Shown here: positions 1 through 5,622 of the stretch, piece by piece | Layout of the letters: each line of letters opens with the position of its first letter | Position numbering within the stretch: the first letter of the stretch is position 1 | Assembly (NCBI GenBank): GCA_017518705.1 | Contig: JAFWUC010000031.1 | Location: 1 to 9,412, forward strand | Direction of reading: 5' to 3' | Source: Clostridia bacterium | GTDB taxonomy: Bacteria > Bacillota_A > Clostridia > Christensenellales > Aristaeellaceae | DNA: 9,412 nt | Notes under the pieces: model-generated | Database searches by the model: none | What the model saw: only the letters and a program-made list of their open reading frames with translations | Told to the model about the DNA's origin: nothing | Made by a program: the position numbers and the translations under genes

Positions 1-866
1 ACAACGCTTCCTCCGACGAAAAGGGCAGGTTCGGTTACGCGTACGAGATATTCGAGCATACCGGTTCACCATCCCCGGATGACCCAGACATGGATGATCC
101 AGCCATGGAAAACCCAGGCACGGAAAAGCCAGGCACGGAAAACATGGGTCTATATAGAATAATAAATAACCAAGAACGTAATAACCAAGAAAAGAATAAT
201 AAAGCACACAGCCACCAAGAACGCGCGGGCGCGGGCGGCGGTGCTTTTTCTGAAAATGATGACGGAGAGAACGAAACGAAGGACGCTGACGCTAAAGGGA
301 ATGACCTTCGACCAATGACCGCCGTTCCCCGACCAATGACCGCCTCCGCTGCAGATGCTCCGGACATTCGCGTAAGCGAGCATCCTTTGTCCGGCTGTGC
401 CGGACGACCAATGACTAATGACCAACGACCAATGACCGCCGTTCCCCGACCAATGACCGCCTCCGCTGCAGATACTCCGGACATTCGCGTCAGCGCACAT
501 CCTTTGTCCGGCTGTGCCGGACGACTAATGACCAATGACCTTCGACCAATGACCTCTTCATCCGTCTCCTACGCCTTACGTCAGGGGATCGAACTCAGCG
601 AAAACAACCTGAAGGAGCTGGAGGTCTTCGCCGATAAACTCGGCGGCGAAGCCGTGGTCTGGGCGGTGGACGAGGCGCTCGCCTCGGGCAAAAAGTTCTA
701 CGCCTACGTGCGGGGCATACTGAACAAACGCATCGCCCTGGGCGCGAAGAACATGACCGACATCCGCTCGATGGAAGAAAGGAGACACGCCGGAAGCGAT
801 AAATATCTCGGCCGCGAAAGGCCCGGAAATGCTTCGAGCCGCTTTGACTGCGACATCACGGTGTGA
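1..866 (+). CDS. DnaD-domain replication protein, 5' partial, with repeat-expanded linker
   Basis: The reading frame is open from base 3 (first full codon), so the true start lies upstream; 287 residues are visible. The first residues (DEKGRFGYAYEIFE) resemble the end of the N-terminal helix-turn-helix region of Gram-positive DnaD-like primosome proteins. A Pro/Asp/Glu-rich, then Asn/Gln-rich linker follows (about nt 60-200). Next comes a 39-residue unit repeated twice in frame (nt 302-535), made of the same short DNA repeats found between the genes. The C-terminal domain (about nt 565-750; ELSENNLKELEVFADKLG, then SGKKFYAYVRGILNK) fits the DnaD/DnaB_2 fold used in helicase loading. The last ~25 residues (nt 790-863) are not DnaD sequence. 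They are a degenerate copy of the 5' end of the next gene read in another frame. The helicase-loader gene downstream supports a primosome role. Without the N-terminus, the family call rests on the C-terminal domain and the context. Confidence 0.75.
   Translation, partial: NASSDEKGRFGYAYEIFEHTGSPSPDDPDMDDPAMENPGTEKPGTENMGLYRIINNQERNNQEKNNKAHSHQERAGAGGGAFSENDDGENETKDADAKGNDLRPMTAVPRPMTASAADAPDIRVSEHPLSGCAGRPMTNDQRPMTAVPRPMTASAADTPDIRVSAHPLSGCAGRLMTNDLRPMTSSSVSYALRQGIELSENNLKELEVFADKLGGEAVVWAVDEALASGKKFYAYVRGILNKRIALGAKNMTDIRSMEERRHAGSDKYLGRERPGNASSRFDCDITV
302..535 (+). repeat. 117-bp in-frame tandem duplication inside the DnaD-like gene
   Basis: Two units, 302-418 and 419-535, match at about 109 of 117 positions by my count. 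A short third start (536-554) follows. Since 117 is 39 codons, the frame is kept. Each unit contains GACCAAT-type heptamers, the segment ATTCGCGTMAGC, and a hairpin GTCCGGC-TGT-GCCGGAC (389-405 and 506-522). The same heptamers and an equivalent hairpin occur in the intergenic element at 1104-1170, so this is the intergenic repeat family sitting inside a coding linker. Confidence 0.9.
751..866 (+). repeat. Left copy of 116-bp direct repeat (dnaD 3' end / dead dnaC-like start)
   Basis: It aligns without gaps to 1224-1339 at an offset of 473, with 13 mismatches by my count (about 89% identity). It carries the end of the DnaD-like frame and a copy of the start of the helicase-loader gene. That copy keeps the ribosome binding site (AAAGGAG, 778-784), but the ATG is CCG at 790-792, so no helicase-loader protein can start here. 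Confidence 0.92.
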
Positions 867-962
867 GGGGGGACGAAGCTTTTAGCTTTTAGCTGTTAGC
901 TGCGAGCTGTGAGAGGCTTACGCGAATGGGCAGTCTGACACGTTTTGCGCGGCAGAATGCCG

Positions 963-1068
963 CGTCATTGCGAGGAAGGCGCAATGCGCCTGACGTGGCA
1001 ATCCGTACCCCACTTTCACAAATCAAGAACGGATTGCCACGGCTTGCAATGCAAGCCTCGCAATGACG
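963..1068. repeat. Long interrupted inverted repeat (CGTCATTGCGAGG...CCTCGCAATGACG)
   Basis: The outer arms CGTCATTGCGAGG (963-975) and CCTCGCAATGACG (1056-1068) are perfect reverse complements. So are the inner arms GTGGCAATCCGT (995-1006) and ACGGATTGCCAC (1029-1040). Each arm holds its own small hairpin: GGCGCA-A-TGCGCC (978-990) and GGCTTGCA-A-TGCAAGCC (1041-1057). From memory, similar CATTGCGAGG/TGGCAATCC inverted repeats occur as interspersed non-coding repeats in many unrelated bacteria. It sits as one module inside the larger element. Confidence 0.85.
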
Positions 1069-1121
1069 CAAGGAGAAGGACAGGCGTGCCAACGGGAAAC
1101 TTTGTTTGGCGTCAGCCAAAC

Positions 1122-1170
1122 GACCAATGACCAACGACCAACGACCAATGACCAACGACCAATGACCAAC
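1122..1170. repeat. Seven perfect tandem GACCAAY heptamers
   Basis: The 49 bases are seven contiguous units of GACCAAT or GACCAAC, in the order T, C, C, T, C, T, C at the last base. The same heptamer occurs four times in a row at 406-433 inside the DnaD-like gene. Confidence 0.95.
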
Positions 1171-1223
1171 GACGCGGCGCTTGCGCCGCTCTAAAAGCTA
1201 AAAGCTAATGGCTGACAGCTGAC

Positions 1224-1339
1224 ACATCACCGACATCCGCTCGATGGAAGAAAGGAGACACGATGGAAGCGATAAACATTACTGCCGCGAAAGGGCTGGA
1301 AATGCTCCGGGCCGCTTTGACTGCGACATCACCGTCTGA
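1224..1339 (+). repeat. Right copy of 116-bp direct repeat (live helicase-loader start)
   Basis: This partner of 751-866 begins where the right edge of the composite element ends. It contains a dnaD 3' fragment (1224-1262), the ribosome binding site AAGGAG (1252-1257) and the first 25 or so codons of the helicase-loader gene. The DnaD frame also reads through this copy to the equivalent TGA (1337-1339). This suggests that before the duplication the two genes overlapped by up to ~77 bases. Confidence 0.92.
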
Positions 1340-2102
1340 CCCCGCTTTAGCCGAAAGGAAGAAGGCGGAGATGATCAACTCCACCCCCGGCCGCCTGAAC
1401 GAGCAGGACGGCTACGACTGCCCCCTGTGCATGAACCGGGGGTATTTTCAGGAGGTGGACGACTCCACCGGCAACCTCTACACCCCCGTGCGCCCCTGCA
1501 AGTGCATGAAAGTGCGGGAGATCCTGGCGCGCATCAGGCAAAGCGGCCACGTGCACGCGCTCAAGACGCGCACCTTCGAAAGCTTCGACGCCAAGGAGGA
1601 CTGGCAGAAGCAGATGCTCGCCACCGCGAAGGGCTACGCCGAGGGCTGGAACGGGAAAAACTGGCTGCTGCTGTGCGGACAGCCCGGCTGCGGCAAGACC
1701 CACCTGTGCACGGCGGTGTGCGGCGAGCTGCTCAAAAGGGGCGTGGCGGTGGAGTTCGCCCTGTGGCGGGACGAGATGACGCGCTTAAAACGCGCCATAA
1801 CCGAGGAGGGCGACGCCTTCGAAAGGCAGCTGAAGCGCCTGAGGGAGTGCGAAGCGCAGTATCTGGACGACCTGTTCAAGCCCGTCAAGGGCACCGAGCC
1901 CTCCCCCGCGGACGTCAAGCTCACCTTCGACATCATAAACCACAGGTACGAAAACGAGCTCCCCACGATATTAAGCGGGGAGCTTTCGCTGAACCAAATG
2001 CTGGAGCTGGACGAAGCCGCCTCCTCCCGCATAGCGGAAATGGCGCGGGCGCACAGGCTGTATATCGGCAGCGCCCCGGGGAGGAACAAGAGGCTGGAGT
2101 GA
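1263..2102 (+). CDS. DnaC/DnaI-like helicase loader ATPase
   Basis: This 279-residue AAA+ ATPase resembles DnaC/DnaI helicase loaders, which deliver the replicative helicase to single-stranded DNA at the origin or at restart sites. An N-terminal zinc-binding cluster is visible (C53-x2-C56 and C79-x-C81), as in Gram-positive DnaI-type loaders. Walker A is GQPGCGKT at 139-146 and Walker B is YLDDL at 200-204. The C-terminal part has an SxxELSLNQ-type strand and a SRIAEM segment (Arg-finger/sensor region). The length fits the family. The ATG has AAGGAG five bases upstream. The DnaD-like gene precedes it on the same strand, a usual pairing in Firmicutes, but the two are now ~396 bases apart because of the inserted element. 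It could be a core gene or part of an old prophage or plasmid module; the window does not decide. Confidence 0.9.
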   Translation: MEAINITAAKGLEMLRAALTATSPSDPALAERKKAEMINSTPGRLNEQDGYDCPLCMNRGYFQEVDDSTGNLYTPVRPCKCMKVREILARIRQSGHVHALKTRTFESFDAKEDWQKQMLATAKGYAEGWNGKNWLLLCGQPGCGKTHLCTAVCGELLKRGVAVEFALWRDEMTRLKRAITEEGDAFERQLKRLRECEAQYLDDLFKPVKGTEPSPADVKLTFDIINHRYENELPTILSGELSLNQMLELDEAASSRIAEMARAHRLYIGSAPGRNKRLE

Positions 2103-2118
2103 GGGGCGGAGGGAGCGA

Positions 2119-2255
2119 GCTTTTAGCTTTTAGCTGTTAGCTGCGAGAATGCGCTGCGGCGCAGGAAACGACGGACGCAGAGAGAGACACATCGCACGCA
2201 CAACAAAAGCGGCGCTTGCGCCGCTTCTAAAAGCTAAAAGCTAAAAGCTGACAGC
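2119..2255. repeat. Composite heptamer-bounded repeat element, copy 2 (short)
   Basis: It has the same edges as the 878-1223 element: GCTTTTA, GCTTTTA, GCTGTTA, GCTGCGA (2119-2146) on the left, and TAAAAGC x3 then TGACAGC (2228-2255) on the right. The same GCGGCGC-TT-GCGCCGC hairpin (2209-2224) lies just inside the right edge. The ~60-base interior differs and lacks the CATTGCGAGG and GACCAAY modules. Both copies lie a few bases after a TGAGGGG sequence formed by the stop codon of the upstream gene. No coding capacity. Confidence 0.85.
2203..2226 (-). terminator. Likely terminator of the YdcF-like gene, supplied by the repeat element
   Basis: Read on the minus strand, a 9-bp stem AAGCGGCGC / GCGCCGCTT with an AA loop is followed by TTTTGTTGT. 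It lies about 30 bases past the stop of the minus-strand gene. On the plus strand only two Ts follow the stem, so it should work mainly in the minus direction. Confidence 0.55.
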
Positions 2256-3688
2256 TACAACAGCATCGACATGACGGCGAAGAAGGCGATCAGCAGCAAA
2301 AGCAGCGCGGCTTCCTCCTTCCAGTGCTTCTTCATCAGCCCCGCGACCTCGCGCATGAAGGCGTTGGGCCAGTACCACCAGGCGGTTTTGCCGCCCGTGC
2401 CCTCCGCCTCCAGCCCCGCCGCCAGGGCGCAGATGCCGCTGCGGAACACGTGGTAGCTGGTGGTCACGAACAGCACCCTGCCGCCCGGGGCGACCCTGTC
2501 CGCGATCTTTTTGGAGAACAGCATGTTCTCTTCGGTGTTCTTTGAGGCGGTCTCCGGGAAGATGGACGCGTCCGGCACGCCGTTTTGGGTCAGATACCTG
2601 CGCATGGCTTCCGCCTCCGGCATGGGTTCGTCTCTGCCCTGCCCGCCGGACGGGATGAACACCGCGCTTTTGCCGCTTTGCTCCTTCTGCTGCCGGAAAA
2701 ACTCCAGCGCCCGGTCCACCCGGCCCTTGAGCAGGGGCGGCAGCGTGCCGTCGGGCCTGAAAAAGCAGCCCAGTATGATTATGGCGTCCTTGCCGAATGC
2801 GGGACGGCGCCTTGCCGCGGTGACCGCGCAGATGACGGAGCCCGCCAGCATGCACTCGAAGTAAACGAACACGGTGGCGTAACTGTTCTCGAGGGTGCCG
2901 CGCACGCGCCCCTCCCACTCCGAGCCCATGAAGTCGCGGGTGATCAGGAACAGCCACACCGCCTCCCCCGCGATCAGAACGAAGCTCACCGCGAGGCCCA
3001 GCGCGTTCTGGGGCGAGGGGCGCTCGTGCTTAAGCAGCACCAGGTTGCTGACCGCGAGCGCGAGGGCGAAAACGAGGATCACGGGCATGGTCACGGTCAT
3101 AAAGCCGGCGCTCGCGCGGGTTATGGCGTCCAGCGCGGCGTACATGTTGAAGTTCAGGGGATCCGCCAGGTGCCTTGCCGTCACCATCAGCAGCATCCCG
3201 CCCGTGACCAGGGAGAATATCGAGAAGCCGGAAAAATACACCGAGGCCTGGGAATAGTACCCGGGGCCCTTCGCCCGGGAATAGTGCCACAGCATTATGG
3301 CGCTTATCAGTAACCAGAACAGCGCGGAGGAGACCAGCATCACCGTGTCGCCGGTAAAGCCCCGGGTCTGCCAGTCGTACACCGTGCCCAGCCGGTCCAC
3401 CGAGTACATGCGGTAGGCGCGCGTCTGCCCGTCCGCCCCCACCACGCGCACCGCCGTTTCGCCCCTGCCCGCGGGACGCACGGTGAAAGTAACGCTGCCG
3501 TCCTGGGTATGGACGTCGGAGACGGAGATTATGCCAGGGTCCTCCGCTTCGAGGCGCAGGCCCTCCTTCGCGGCGCCGAACAGCTCCACCCGCGCGGTGT
3601 AGGAGCGGCTGAAGGTCAGGCGGCACAGGGCGAACAGCGCAAGCAGCGCCGCCGCCAGGGCGAGTATCTGTCTTGCTGCCTGCTTCAT
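2255..3688 (-). CDS. Multi-pass membrane protein with C-terminal DUF218/YdcF domain
   Basis: A 477-residue protein. There is an N-terminal membrane segment (about 7-25), a probable extracytoplasmic domain (about 28-110), five more hydrophobic segments (about 114-133, 148-170, 194-217, 229-251, 270-290), a DUF218 domain (about 297-440) and a last membrane segment (about 459-475). DUF218 marks include AIIILGC, a PSGGQGRDE loop followed by an E-x-E pair, ETASKNTEEN, and VTTSYHVFRS. The family includes E. coli YdcF, SanA and ElyC, which are linked to envelope integrity, with no settled enzymatic reaction. The start has GGAGG six bases upstream and a near-consensus promoter. It is transcribed toward the helicase-loader gene and away from the secreted-protein gene. 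The TAG stop (2257-2255) overlaps the last base of the repeat element, so the native C-terminus may have been trimmed or extended. Confidence 0.88.
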   Translation of the reverse strand: MKQAARQILALAAALLALFALCRLTFSRSYTARVELFGAAKEGLRLEAEDPGIISVSDVHTQDGSVTFTVRPAGRGETAVRVVGADGQTRAYRMYSVDRLGTVYDWQTRGFTGDTVMLVSSALFWLLISAIMLWHYSRAKGPGYYSQASVYFSGFSIFSLVTGGMLLMVTARHLADPLNFNMYAALDAITRASAGFMTVTMPVILVFALALAVSNLVLLKHERPSPQNALGLAVSFVLIAGEAVWLFLITRDFMGSEWEGRVRGTLENSYATVFVYFECMLAGSVICAVTAARRRPAFGKDAIIILGCFFRPDGTLPPLLKGRVDRALEFFRQQKEQSGKSAVFIPSGGQGRDEPMPEAEAMRRYLTQNGVPDASIFPETASKNTEENMLFSKKIADRVAPGGRVLFVTTSYHVFRSGICALAAGLEAEGTGGKTAWWYWPNAFMREVAGLMKKHWKEEAALLLLLIAFFAVMSMLL

Positions 3689-3719
3689 GGCGCGCCTCCT
3701 TCGTAAAGCCGTTTTGTGT

Positions 3720-3748
3720 ATTATACATCACCCCGCCCCCGCTTTCAA
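3720..3748 (-). promoter_or_regulatory. Sigma-A-type promoter for the YdcF-like gene
   Basis: On the minus strand, TTGAAA (3748-3743), a 17-bp spacer and TATAAT (3725-3720) match the consensus at 11 of 12 positions. The expected start of transcription lies ~25 bases before the ATG, with GAAGGAGG (3702-3695) in the short leader. Confidence 0.8.
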
Positions 3749-3792
3749 TACCGCCCGCCGCCGCCGTACCGCCGCCTTTTTGGGCGCGTCTA

Positions 3793-3821
3793 TTGTAATT
3801 TGCGCTAAAATAATGTAAAAT
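3793..3821 (+). promoter_or_regulatory. Sigma-A-type promoter for the secreted-protein gene
   Basis: TTGTAA (3793-3798), a 17-bp spacer, then TAAAAT (3816-3821). The leader is ~60 bases to the GTG start. It points away from the YdcF promoter, with 44 bases between the two -35 boxes. Confidence 0.65.
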
Positions 3822-3888
3822 ACGGGTACAGGACATGACACACCCGCGGCAAAAACCGCTCTTACAGCTAAACGAGGAGGAAGAGACC

Positions 3889-5064
3889 GTGAAAAAACTG
3901 CTTTTGACCGTGCTGGCGCTGCTTATCGCCCTCACCGTGCTGGCGGAAGGCGACATCGTGCCCGAAGGCGCGGAAAAGTTCATCGGCGACTGGCAGGACG
4001 GCGAGACGTTCATACTGATGGACTGGGACGACGAGTGCTTCCGCGTGCTGATAATCCAGGGACGCGACGACGGCCAGACGGAGTGGGAATACAGCTGCCT
4101 GTACGACAGCGAGACCGGCGCGCTGGCATCCCTGCCCTACGGCGTAAGGCGGGAGGTCGTGTTCGACGACAACGGCGAATTCGTGTCTTCCGACGAAGTG
4201 TACGGGGACGGCGAGGCCGCGTTTGCTATCGACGAAAACGACCGCCTGACCTGGCAGGACGAAAAGGACGGCGCGGGCGACGGCCTGGTGTTCGAAAGGC
4301 TGCCCGGCTTCGAGCCCCTGTTCTCCGACATGCGCGAGGCGCTGGCGGACGAGGGCTATACGGGCTTTGAAGGCACCTCCTGCGGCTACTACGTGGCGGT
4401 GGTGGAGGTTGACGGCGCCCTGAACCGCGTGGCGGCGGAGCTGGACGAGACCGCGCTCAAGCTGGAAGATGCGATATACGAAAGCGACGACCTGTCCGCG
4501 GCGGTCGAGGCGTACGAGGATTACGTAAGGACGCTGCCCGTCAGCTACCTTGAGGAGATCGTGCAGCAGCCGATGACCGAAGAGGAGACGGCTCAGATAA
4601 TAGGCAAAACGATAGGCGAACTCGAGGAGCAGGGCTTCGAGGCGCTCTCCTTCGACGACGGAAGCGAGGCGTTCGTGGTCACGATGGCGTTCGGCATGTA
4701 CGACTACGACCTCACTGTCAACGAAAGCGTGGACATACAGGCGCTGTGGGACGGCAAGGCGGACTACGAGACGCTCACGGTGAAGAGCGCGGTGTACGCG
4801 GGGCTCTCCCCCAACGTGACGGACTTAAACTACCTGCCCGACGGCACCTGGTACGACACCGAGTTCGGCTTTGAGGGCGAGGACGACGGCTTCGACCTGA
4901 TGGAGGCGCTGTTCGAGGCGGTGCAAAGCGGCGAGCTCGACCTTGAGACGCTGGAAAGCACGCTAAGGGAAGCGGTGCCCGACCAGGCGGACGAGATAAT
5001 GGGCTACCTGAAAAGCATGATCGAGACCTTCGGCGCTTCCGAAGACGAGGACGCCGGGGACTGA
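3889..5064 (+). CDS. Secreted acidic protein of unknown function
   Basis: I chose GTG at 3889 because GAGGAGG lies eight bases upstream and the product then begins with a textbook signal peptide: two Lys, a ~14-residue hydrophobic core, and a likely signal peptidase I site after VLA. The in-frame ATG at 3835 would put 18 charged residues before this signal and is less likely. The mature protein (about 370 residues) is very rich in Asp and Glu. Residues ~30-120 alternate Trp/Tyr/Phe with short turns (GDWQDGETFILMDWDD), suggesting a small beta-sandwich or barrel. The rest looks mixed alpha/beta, with a motif LSPNVTDLNYLPDGTWYD near residue 305. The signal region has no Cys, so it is not a lipoprotein. 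I do not recognise a family. It precedes the BlaI operon on the same strand, but a terminator and a separate promoter lie between them. Confidence 0.82.
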   Translation: MKKLLLTVLALLIALTVLAEGDIVPEGAEKFIGDWQDGETFILMDWDDECFRVLIIQGRDDGQTEWEYSCLYDSETGALASLPYGVRREVVFDDNGEFVSSDEVYGDGEAAFAIDENDRLTWQDEKDGAGDGLVFERLPGFEPLFSDMREALADEGYTGFEGTSCGYYVAVVEVDGALNRVAAELDETALKLEDAIYESDDLSAAVEAYEDYVRTLPVSYLEEIVQQPMTEEETAQIIGKTIGELEEQGFEALSFDDGSEAFVVTMAFGMYDYDLTVNESVDIQALWDGKADYETLTVKSAVYAGLSPNVTDLNYLPDGTWYDTEFGFEGEDDGFDLMEALFEAVQSGELDLETLESTLREAVPDQADEIMGYLKSMIETFGASEDEDAGD

Positions 5065-5125
5065 TCCCCCTTTACGACTGACTTTTCCCGCCGGCGGCGG
5101 GCGCGGACGCGAAAACAGGCGCGGT

Positions 5126-5148
5126 CCGGCCTTCCGCCGGTTTTTGTT
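5126..5148 (+). terminator. Rho-independent terminator after the secreted-protein gene
   Basis: A stem CCGGC / GCCGG with a CTTCC loop is followed directly by TTTTTGTT. The stem is short but all G:C. A stronger hairpin at 5087-5101 (CCCGCC-GGC-GGCGGG) just upstream may help. Confidence 0.6.
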
Positions 5149-5176
5149 ATGTTTGCATTAATCGCAGAAAAGGCAG

Positions 5177-5205
5177 TTGACAGCTGTCACCTCCGGTGTT
5201 ATAGT
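5177..5205 (+). promoter_or_regulatory. Promoter of the BlaI/M56 operon (extended -10)
   Basis: A perfect -35 TTGACA (5177-5182), a 17-bp spacer and TATAGT (5200-5205) preceded by TGT (extended -10). Transcription would start near 5212, about 30 bases before the repressor ATG. The -35 overlaps one palindrome and the start region overlaps a second. Confidence 0.85.
5178..5189. promoter_or_regulatory. Operator 1 (TGACAGCTGTCA) over the -35 box
   Basis: A perfect 12-bp palindrome overlapping the -35 hexamer. It resembles a second near-palindrome 37 bp downstream, and both are followed by CCT. The position fits repression by the adjacent BlaI-family protein. Assignment of the repressor is inferred. 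Confidence 0.65.
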
Positions 5206-5214
5206 ATACACAGA

Positions 5215-5226
5215 TGACACGCGTCA
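5215..5226. promoter_or_regulatory. Operator 2 (TGACACGCGTCA) at the transcription start
   Basis: TGAC...GTCA with one mismatched pair in the inner arm, centred 37 bp from operator 1, just after the predicted transcription start. BlaI/MecI dimers commonly use paired dyads in their promoters; the half-site sequence here differs from the staphylococcal TACA-type dyad. Confidence 0.55.
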
Positions 5227-5243
5227 CCTATAGGAGGTACCCC

Positions 5244-5621
5244 ATGAAGAATCTTGCCGAGAAGATCTCAGCATCGGAACTCGAGGTCATGCAGGTGCTG
5301 TGGGAGGCGGGGGACGCCCTGCCGCTCACGGACATACGCAGAACTCTGCAGTCGCGCTTCGACTGGAGCGATCCCACCGTAAAGACGCTGGTAAGGCGCC
5401 TGTGCGAGAAGGGCGCGGTGAAGCAGGAGAAGCGGGAAGTGTTTTATTATCTGCCCTGTTTGAGCCGTGACGAATACAACGCCTGGGCGGCGGGAGACAT
5501 GGTCAACCGCCTGTTCAAAGGCAACGCCCAGGAACTGGTGGCGGCGCTGGTGAAGGGCAACGGCTTAAGCAGCTCCGACATAGACGAATTAAGGGCGATG
5601 TTCAAGGTGGAGGGCGACTGA
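5244..5621 (+). CDS. BlaI/MecI-family transcriptional repressor
   Basis: A 125-residue winged-helix repressor. The N-terminal half has the BlaI pattern: ISASELEVMQVLWEAG, then DIRRTLQSRFDWSDPTVKTL (recognition helix) and the wing RLCEKGAVKQEKR...FYYLP. The C-terminal helices (about 78-125; DMVNRLF...ELVAALVKGNGLSSSDIDELR) form the dimerisation domain that M56 proteases inactivate in the Bla/Mec systems. I place the start at 5244, where TAGGAGG sits six bases upstream. The in-frame ATG at 5214 lies inside operator 2 and has no ribosome binding site. Its TGA is one base before the ATG of the M56 gene, so the two are almost certainly co-transcribed and translationally coupled. Two operators suggest autorepression. 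No beta-lactamase or PBP gene is nearby, so its target genes beyond this operon are unknown. Confidence 0.93.
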   Translation: MKNLAEKISASELEVMQVLWEAGDALPLTDIRRTLQSRFDWSDPTVKTLVRRLCEKGAVKQEKREVFYYLPCLSRDEYNAWAAGDMVNRLFKGNAQELVAALVKGNGLSSSDIDELRAMFKVEGD

Positions 5622-5622
5622 T

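Larger units (their letters stand above)
878..1223. repeat. Composite heptamer-bounded repeat element, copy 1
   Basis: This fills the ~396-base gap between the two replication genes; I see no credible gene in it. The left edge is five 7-bp units (GCTTTTA, GCTTTTA, GCTGTTA, GCTGCGA, GCTGTGA; 878-912). The right edge is the inverted counterpart: TAAAAGC, TAAAAGC, TAATGGC, TGACAGC (1192-1219) plus TGACA. Inside, in order: GCTTACGCGAAT (916-927, the reverse complement of a segment of the DnaD repeat), a hairpin CGCGGCA-GAA-TGCCGCG (948-964), a large inverted repeat (963-1068), a hairpin GTTTGGC-GTCA-GCCAAAC (1104-1121), seven perfect GACCAAY heptamers (1122-1170), and a hairpin GCGGCGC-TT-GCGCCGC (1174-1189). 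No transposase is present, so it could be a non-autonomous mobile element or an expanding repeat cluster. Confidence 0.85.

Noticed and set aside
35..535. Minus-strand open frame with VIGRWSLVIGRPAQPDKG-type repeats
   Set aside because: It is the reverse read of the GACCAAY heptamers and the 117-bp duplication; the repeated peptides come from the DNA repeat, and no start signal is visible.
302..554. Possible CRISPR array (direct repeats in 302-554 and 1122-1170)
   Set aside because: The heptamers are contiguous without spacers, and the 117-bp units differ only by point changes, so there are no unique spacers; no cas genes are present.
889..1155. Small open frames on both strands inside the first repeat element
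   Set aside because: They are composed entirely of inverted-repeat and heptamer sequence and lack ribosome binding sites.
3835..3888. Upstream ATG start for the secreted protein
   Set aside because: It would add 18 residues before a perfect signal peptide, and GAGGAGG is correctly placed for the GTG at 3889.
3030..4013. A 327-codon minus-strand frame across the divergent promoters
   Set aside because: It is out of frame with the YdcF-like gene, crosses two good promoters and a signal-peptide start, and reads as low-complexity Gly/Ala/Arg sequence.
5087..5101. Hairpin CCCGCC-GGC-GGCGGG as the main terminator
   Set aside because: There is no T-tract after it on either strand; the hairpin at 5126-5148 with TTTTT is the better candidate.
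5214..5243. Upstream ATG start for the BlaI-family repressor
   Set aside because: It lies at the predicted transcription start, overlaps an operator and has no ribosome binding site, whereas the ATG at 5244 follows TAGGAGG.
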